Shown here: piece after piece, positions 57,800 through 64,000 of the stretch
Layout: each line of letters starts with the position of its first letter
Numbering within the stretch: the stretch's first letter is position 1
NCBI GenBank assembly: GCA_963680875.1
Contig: OY804589.1
Coordinates: 15,482,028-15,546,027, forward strand
Length of the DNA: 64,000 bases
Source of the DNA: Bathymodiolus brooksi
Taxonomy: Eukaryota; Mollusca; Bivalvia; Mytilida; Modiolidae
Direction: 5' to 3'
The notes under the pieces: model-generated
Told to the model about the DNA's origin: nothing
Seen by the model: only the letters and a program-made list of their open reading frames with translations
Databases searched by the model: none
Position numbers and translations under genes: made by a program

Positions 57800-58261
57800 T
57801 CACTGTTTTTTACGGGGTTGTCTATTTTTCACTGGAGCGTGTTTATCAAGTACACTTTTAAAGGCATTTTGATATTCATTATATACATTGTGTACTTCAC
57901 TAGATGTTGATAAATTCTCAATATCTGGGAATGAAATTTTCTCAAGATCACAATTAAAGCTATCAGTATCAAAATTTTTATAACTTCTGTAAGTTATTAT
58001 TTTTCTTTTCTGGACTGGGACGTCCCCTTTTATTGTGACTGAGATTATGTTATGACAGTCACTAATACTAGTAGGAAAATTTTGTATATTAAAACATTTA
58101 TTTTTCTGATTTGTTAAAACCACATCCACCAATGATGGGATACAATTTTTCATAAAACATGTTGGTTTTAAGACTAATTGTGAAAAATCAAGGACATCAC
58201 ATAAATTTTTTAAAGCTTGACATTTTTTATCGTTTAACATATCAAAATTTAAGTCACCCAT
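57800..58261 (-). pseudogene. LINE endonuclease fragment
   Basis: MGDLNFDML carries the EEP G-D-x-N motif. SDCHNIISVTI matches the SDH-containing motif with Cys inserted next to His (D-C-H-N). The N-terminal half with the metal-binding Glu is missing because of 5' truncation. The frame stops at 57800 (PRKKQ then TGA); the linker VKNSELRGAIY continues one frame over, so a small indel separates it from the RT. Confidence 0.8.
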
Positions 58262-58665
58262 TACTATAATATTATCATAATTTATAATACACTGATCTAT
58301 GTTCTTTATAAAACATAGAAAACCATGTTTTATGAAAATAAGAGTAAAAAATCCAAGCTTCTGATTGGTCGAGGAGAGGTGATTATGTTCTAAGTTAGAT
58401 TTAGAACATAGTAAAGTACTCTCGACAATAGAATGTTGCCTTACTTAATCATTAAGACCATGGATTCCCCCCATAGTTCTGACTGTCTACAACTGGAAAA
58501 TATTGCCTTGGGCCATCTGACAACAATATACACTAACAGTAGATTAAATGATGTTTACAATTGTTGTGAAATGCCCCAAAGCATTATCAGCTGAATAAAA
58601 GATTAAATGTTGAATTAAATTTAATACTGTCAAGAAATAATAACTTTTATTAATAACATCTATAT

Positions 58666-58885
58666 TTGCAAGCAATATCTCTTTCCATTCTTGAAAATCA
58701 CAACCTTTTAATTGCCTTAGGCACTGTCAGTGTCATGGTACATGCACTATCTTCATCAGTTGCACAATTTTCCTTGTTATCATTGTCATTTTGTTTCACT
58801 GAGGTTGCTGTATTATCAGTATCACATGCTGTGATAGTCGGTTTTGGAAGCTGTAATGCGTGACTGACACTATCATGTAACCTTC
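58666..58885 (-). CDS. Possible C-terminal exon, Asp/Asn-rich
   Basis: Minus frame RLHDSVSHALQLPKPTITAC, then SVKQNDNDNKENCATDEDSA and TVPKAIKRL, stop at about 58688. Composition is protein-like and unlike the flanking repeats. No clear acceptor; it could be a transposon protein tail. Not recognised. Confidence 0.25.
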
Positions 58886-59254
58886 AAGTGGTCGTTTATA
58901 CGTTTAAAACATGGTTCACTTGTACATTTTTTACTTACAAATAGTGTTCAATAAATGCATAGAAATAGTTTGACAGATAACTGTGTTTATAAAGTATATT
59001 TAACAATCAATGATGATATTATATTGTCTTGATTACTTTACAATGTTCTAAGTTTGTAAGAACATATATGTTCTTACATATACGCATTAGACTTTACAAC
59101 TACTAATCAATAAGATAATGAATTATCACCTTTAATTAGCGTATTTGTATTATTTAGACATTAATGCAGGTAAGCTTATTACACTATAATTATAATCATT
59201 AATCTGATTGTGTTTCTGGATGTGTTACATTATAGAGTTTCCTCGTTAAAAACA

Positions 59255-59545
59255 AGAAGAGCTTGAAGACACCGAAAGGGGTAGTCAGAAGCCGTAAATC
59301 GAAGGATGATAGACAAAATAATAGTCAAAATAAAATGAACAGAAGGACAAACAATGATCTAGAAAACACTACATCACCCCGGTTTTTAATGAGATTCGTG
59401 TTTCTCGATCATTAGTTATATACTATAATGTTTTGTAGATCGTTGTTTGTCCTTTTGTCCTTTTTATCTTGGCCATTGTGTTGTCCGTCCTTTTTCGAAT
59501 AACGGATTATGATTACCCCTTTGATATCTTCTAGCTCTTCTAAGT
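59255..59545. repeat. Head-to-head GATACC-family pieces
   Basis: Forward 59255-59345 (AGAAGAGCTTGAAGACACCG) then reverse 59370-59545 (CCGGTTTTTAATGAGATTCG to CCCTTTGATATCTTC). They form an imperfect foldback beside the array. Confidence 0.65.
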
Positions 59546-59547
59546 AA

Positions 59548-60620
59548 GAAAGGTATGAAGATACCAAAGAGAGGTAATCAGAATCTGTAAATCTAAGATA
59601 CCAAAGGGGTGTAATCAGAATCCGTAAATATAAGATACCAAATGGGGGTAATCAGAATCCGTAAATCTAAGATACCAAAGGGGGTAATCAGAATTCGTAA
59701 ATCTAAGATACCAAAGGGGGGTAATCAGAATTCGTAAATCTAAGATACCAAAGGGGGGTAATCAGAATCCGTAAATCTAAGATACCAAAGGGGGATAATC
59801 AGAATCCGCAAATCTAAGATACCAAAGGGGGGTAATCAGAATTCGTAAGTCTAAGATACCAAAGGGGGTACTCAGAATCCGTAAATCTAAGATACCAAAG
59901 GGGTAATCAGAATTCGTAAATCTAAGATACCAAAGGAGTAATCAGAATCCGTAAATCTAAGATACCAAAGGGGTAATCAGAATCCGTAAATCTAAGATAC
60001 CAAAGGGGTAATCAGAATCCGTAAATCTAAGATACCAAAGGGGTAATCAGAATCCGTAAATCTAAAATACCAAAGGGGTAATCATAATCCGTAAATCTAA
60101 GATACCAAAGGGAGGTAATCAGAATCCGTAAATCTAAGATACCAAAGGGGGTAATCAGAATCCGTAAATCTAAGATACCAAAGGGGGTGATCAGAATCCG
60201 TAAATCTAAGATACCAAATGGGTAATCAGAATCCGTAAATCTAAAATACCAAAGGGGGGTAATCAGAATCCGTAAATCTAAGATACCAAAGGGGTAATCA
60301 GAATCCGTAAATCTAAGATACCAAAGGGGGTAATCAGAATCCGTAAATCTAAGATACCAAAGGGGGTAATCAGAATCCGTAAATCTAAGATACCAAAGGG
60401 GGGTAATCAGAATCCGTAAATCTAAGATACCAAAAGGGGTAATCAGAATCCGTAAATCGAAGGACAAACAATCCAAAGGAGAACAAAAAAGGACAAAAAT
60501 GATCTACAAAACATTACACAGATAAGTAATGATCGAAAAATACGAATCCCACTAAAAACTATGGGACTATGGGTAAGAGCAGGTGCACTGGAAGGGTAAG
60601 CAGTTCCTGCTCCACTAACT
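59548..60620 (+). repeat. GATACC-family repeat with second 35-37-bp minisatellite
   Basis: About 25 copies of GATACCAAAGGGGTAATCAG plus AATCCGTAAATCTAA (59555-60455) with G-run length 4-6, then the family continuation (AAGGACAAACAATCCAAAGG, ACACAGATAAGTAATGATCG). It is the same segment expanded at 50405 but with different diagnostic bases (AATCC for AAGCC). Confidence 0.93.
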
Positions 60621-60967
60621 TATATATAATTATGACATGTAGAAGATGCCATTACGCCATAAAAAATGGAAATTATTGTAAAAAATAACACATGGCAAGT
60701 AAAAAAAAAAGACATACAAAGAACATGAAACAAACATTGACTTACTTATCATATAAACAATTGTCTTTGTTACTTCACCCTCCACTCTAGATGTTCTGAT
60801 AGAATTCTGACGAGCAAAACGCCATCTTCTCTGCAAGCGATCTCTTTTGTTCTATAGAAAAAGATGTATTAAAATATACTTCGTTTTGTCCCTGTCGCTA
60901 GCATGGGCTTATATTTAGATTGTCATTACTCTGTTTCATTTGTGGTTCCATTATTATTGTAAATTAT

Positions 60968-61225
60968 TAGTGGGGGCCGTCGTGGTCGTGATCGTAAGCT
61001 GGTTGGATATACAACTACCTATGTAATCAGTATCTATCAGCACTAACGTTGTGAGTTCGAACCCCGCTCAGGCGATACAACATTATGTGATAACGTTTGT
61101 CAGTGACTTGCGACGAGTCGATTGCTTTCTCCGGGAACTCAGGTTTCCTCCACCAATAAACCTGATCACCACGATCGAATTGAAATATTGCTGAAAATGG
61201 CGTTAAACACCATAAGCCATACACC
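60968..61225 (+). repeat. SINE family A, full length
   Basis: TGGGGGCCGTCGTGGTCGTG, box B GAGTTCGAACCCCGCTC, tail GGCGTTAAACACCATAAGCC. Good box B agreement makes it a useful family reference. Confidence 0.85.
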
Positions 61226-61391
61226 ATCAACTATTAGCGACATAATGTTTTTGCTATTAATTGCATTAATTTTTAGATAATAAGTCTAGTTTGATAATAA
61301 TCATCTATGCATTCAGACAGTACGGAATTATTTGTTTTTCATTTCTTTTCCCTATTTATCCCCAATTTTGGAAACTGTTATAATTTAGAAT

Positions 61392-61650
61392 GTTAAGAAG
61401 AGCTTGAGGATACCAAAGTGTAATCAGAATCCGTATATCGGAGAAGAACAGACAACACAATGGTCAAGAGAAAAAGTACAAAAGGACAAACAACGATCTA
61501 CAAAACAGACACATAACACTAAAGATCGAGTAACACTAACCCCACTAAAAACCGGGGGTGAACTCAGGTGCTCCGGAAGGACAGGCAGTTCCTGCTCAAC
61601 TAGTGGCACCCGTCGTGTTAATCTAGTTACAAACCCGGTGATAAGTCATG
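61392..61650 (+). repeat. GATACC-family repeat, near complete, unexpanded
   Basis: GAAGAGCTTGAGGATACCAA, GAATCCGTATATCGGAG, CCACTAAAAACCGGGGGTG, GTTCCTGCTCAACTAGTGG, GTTACAAACCCGGTGATAAG. It contains one 35-bp segment where others have arrays. Confidence 0.85.
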
Positions 61651-61884
61651 AATGAGGAAATGACCGGAAGTGTTTACGACAAGTGGAACATATATATCCG
61701 TGGTCATTTGTAATGTATGTATATTTTTATCTAATCACCTAAATCGCATTTTCGATTAATAGCAATGTTTTATGTTGATATTTTCATTTTTCTATTTTTC
61801 GTAGAATGCAAAATGAGGTCTTATTTTATGGCTCTATATTTTGTACTGCTACAATAATTTGTGTTGTTCTTGAAGAAAAGTTTG

Positions 61885-62065
61885 TAGCCGTAAATCGAAG
61901 GACAGCAATTAAATGACTAAAAAAAGGGACAAAAAGAGAACAATAATATACAAAAGAATACAATGAGAAATAAAGATTGAACAACACTAGTGAAACCCGT
62001 GATGTCTGTCCTTCTTCCATTTTCGGCTTCTGAATACCTCTTTGGTATCTTCAAACGTTTCTGAT
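61885..62065. repeat. GATACC-family foldback
   Basis: Forward blocks (CCGTAAATCGAAGGACAG) to about 61990, then reverse CTTCTGAATACCTCTTTGG and TATCTTCAAACGTTTC. Confidence 0.6.
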
Positions 62066-62399
62066 CATGTATCGAGTGCACCTTTTCACATATTATGAGA
62101 TTCTATATGGTTACACAGGTAAATGGCGAATCAAACTACCATAAGATTACACTGCAGACCATTAATAACTTGACTTTCATCTCCAGTAACATTGACATTT
62201 AAATGTTAGAAGTGGCTTGTGATATTCCTTATGTATGATGACGTATGGAAATGTTGTCTGACATGTTTGGACGACAGTTCAATCATTGATTAGCTAAAAT
62301 CTAGAGACATTCCACATTCATGTTTTGACCGCTAACTAGGAACTGGGTCAATACGAAAAAAAATCAATATTGACCCAGTAACCAGGTAATGGTCCTGTA

Positions 62400-62572
62400 A
62401 ACGTATACATATTACAGCGTTGTGTACTCGATACAACATTATGGGATAAACTTGCGACAGGTCGGCGGTTTTCTCCGGGTCCTCCGGTTTCCTGCACCAA
62501 TAAAACTGACCCACACGATATAACTGATATATTGTTGAAAGGGGCGTTACACACCATAAACCAAACCAAACC
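62400..62572 (+). repeat. SINE family A, 5' truncated
   Basis: TGTACTCGATACAACATTATG to GGGGCGTTACACACCATAAAC and an AACCA tail. Confidence 0.8.
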
Positions 62573-62578
62573 ATATTA

Positions 62579-62776
62579 CAGGGGCGGATTCGGTGGGGAG
62601 GGGGGGGGGTGCAGCCGGAGCGCGCCTCCCCTAAAATTGGAAAAAATATGATTTTTTGGCGTAAAATCGTGATTTTTCACACTAAATACCCCAATAATTT
62701 TCGCGCCTCCCTCCGCTCAGCGCAATTTTTTTAAGTGCGCCCCCCCCCCTAACTTGAAATCCTGGATCCGCCCCTG
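62579..62776. mobile_element. Short hAT-like MITE
   Basis: CAGGGGCGGATTC at 62579 and GGATCCGCCCCTG ending at 62776, with TATTA outside each (62574-62578, 62777-62781). 198 bp, no coding. Confidence 0.75.
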
Positions 62777-62851
62777 TATTATAGTGGGTAAAGTAGTTAA
62801 GTAATAAATACCAATTACAAACATAGTGTATTGGTACAAGACTTTGTTTCA

Positions 62852-62908
62852 GGTCTCGCCTGTTGTGTGAACCAGTAATGTGGCTAGTTCACGCAACAGA
62901 CGAGACCT
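62852..62908. repeat. Short hairpin
   Basis: Arms AGGTCTCGCCTGTTGTGTGA and TTCACGCAACAGACGAGACC around a loop near 13 nt. Confidence 0.8.
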
Positions 62909-62933
62909 CATAAAATGCTTGTGCCAACACACT

Positions 62934-63600
62934 CACAGGGGCTAGGTGCGTCCGAAAAAAACCCAACAAAATACTATATAATACTACAAGGGGGCGAACT
63001 CACTTGCTTCCATTTTTTTAAGTCGTCGTGTTAAATTGATCGTAACTTCGGAACGCCTTAATATTTTCAAAAAATGTTTCCACCAGTCGAAAGTCAAGTA
63101 ATTTTCCTTTCCAAAGAGACCCCAATTGTTAGTGTAGGCCTCCGAACTGCTGAGGTATCATACACGAACCAAAACAAAACGGCGTGAAAATCCGAAGTCG
63201 TACAAACGCTGGGTTGACCACCTCCCATCTGTGTACCGACTTTCCCATGCGTAAACGAGTCATTTTGACTAGCTAAATACTTTCATCCATTCAAATTATG
63301 ATAAAATTTCTTACCTTACGCCAATTTATATGTCCTTTAAGTCTGTTTTTGAAAGAAATCCCATTTGCATCCTTGACAAACGCCATAGACATGAAAATTG
63401 AGAGAGTTCTAACGGGCTTTTTGATTGGCTGAAAATTACTTGACTTTCGACTGGTGGAAACATTTTTTGAAAATATTAAGGCGTTCCGAAGTTACGATCA
63501 ATTTAACACGACGACTTAAAAAAATGGAAGCAAGTGAGTTCGCCCCCTTGTAGTATTATATAGTATTTTTTTTTTTTTTTGGACGCACCTAGCCCCTGTG
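62934..63600. mobile_element. hAT-like element with 170-bp TIRs
   Basis: CACAGGGGCTAGGTGCGTCC at 62934 and its inverse ending at 63600. The arms stay almost identical for about 170 bp (GGAACGCCTTAATATTTTC inside). The flanks AACACACT and AACAAACT fit an 8-bp duplication with one mismatch. The interior of about 320 bp is non-coding. 63601-64000 shows no feature except a C-run and a CRE. Confidence 0.8.
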
Positions 63601-63983
63601 AACAAACTATGTATGTAATAAGTTAACCGTTATATAATATTTAAATAAAAACACTTTTTAAACATATGATAAGTGTTGAATTAAAATTAACTTATTTATT
63701 ACAATACTTCGAGAGCGACTACATTGTGTGCATGACTTCACATTATTTGTTGGCGTTCATTCACAAATGTCACGTTACACGTTCAGCGTCGCCATATAAT
63801 CGTCTGATACCGCTTTTGCTAGACAAATATACAATACATGTGTATGTACTGAAATGGGAAAATTGAAACTATGACCATGGGTATGTAAATATGACTGTTA
63901 ATTTACAAATATGTCAGATGAACGAACAAATATGAAGGAATGAACATTTTAAATTCCCCCCCCCCCCTCGCATTCCAATACTA

Positions 63984-63991
63984 TGACGTCA
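63984..63991. promoter_or_regulatory. CRE-like palindrome near the window end
   Basis: TGACGTCA 10 bp before the window edge. Whether a gene starts beyond is unknown. Confidence 0.2.
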
Positions 63992-64000
63992 TGAACAACT

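Larger units (their letters stand above)
55026..58325 (-). mobile_element. CR1/L2-like LINE, 5' truncated
   Basis: Minus orientation. The 5' break is near 58325, just upstream of FIKNIDQCIINYDNIIVMGD. It carries the endonuclease C-terminal half, a full reverse transcriptase, and a 3' region ending AATAAAGTTTTCTTATTC with short TTCTTA repeats at about 55026-55065. The final coding segment (LWNSLPDHFRTENSFSQFKS) occurs twice, at 55853-56000 and 55454-55720, showing a tandem duplication of the 3' part. Clade inferred from the LMDLSKAFDCLPH and LWNSLP patterns. Confidence 0.85.

Noticed and set aside
60027..60476. 149-codon minus ORF with LRILITP repeats
   Set aside because: Reverse reading of the second 35-37-bp array.

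Overview
This is a eukaryotic, AT-rich, intron-rich and very repeat-rich window. Its tRNA-derived SINEs, MITEs and the short 'AGCTCACCTG' and 'GATACCAAAGGGGTAATCAG' dispersed repeats resemble those I know from mollusc genomes, so a bivalve (or other lophotrochozoan mollusc) is the best guess. I see no bacterial operon, rRNA, CRISPR array or virus.

Layout. (1) 489-18919, + strand: one gene rebuilt from splice sites and reading phase, 12 exons (the last supplies only the stop codon), 477 codons, with a CAP-Gly domain split over exons 9 and 10 near the C-terminus. Its introns hold SINEs, MITEs, two minisatellites, a duplicated hairpin element and a retroelement fragment. The acceptor of exon 7 lies in an exact six-copy 47-bp tandem duplication. 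(2) 19172-22533: a decayed hAT-like transposon with a second hAT-like element nested in it. (3) 22.6-34 kb: gene-poor DNA with MITEs, SINEs, foldback elements and a three-level nest at 30781-34037 (a LINE in a CAG/CTG-TIR element in a CATACATGCC-TIR element). (4) 34.4-37.4 kb: an isolated CRE/E-box and possible first exon, then a 2.4-kb TIR element that split a SINE. (5) 39.6-44.9 kb, + strand: a gene for a 370-residue multi-pass membrane protein; its last intron carries a 1.45-kb array of 23-bp repeats. (6) 45-46.6 kb: a 53-bp minisatellite and a hairpin element. (7) 46.9-48.4 kb: an element with about 200-bp inverted repeats. (8) 48685-49137, - strand: the last exon of an opsin, with the retinal-binding lysine and NPxxY. 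(9) 49.1-54.4 kb: GATACC-family repeats, a 35-bp minisatellite and a composite repeat. (10) 55026-58325, - strand: a CR1/L2-like LINE with endonuclease and reverse transcriptase remains. (11) 58.6-64 kb: more repeats, a second 35-bp minisatellite and two short hAT-like elements.

The three host genes (CAP-Gly protein, membrane protein, opsin) are not obviously related in function. The dominant theme is mobile DNA and its by-products: nested transposons, foldback elements, and at least five minisatellites that grew from internal pieces of dispersed repeats. Coordinates of spliced genes rest on my manual reading of GT/AG sites and phase; no transcript or database search was available.
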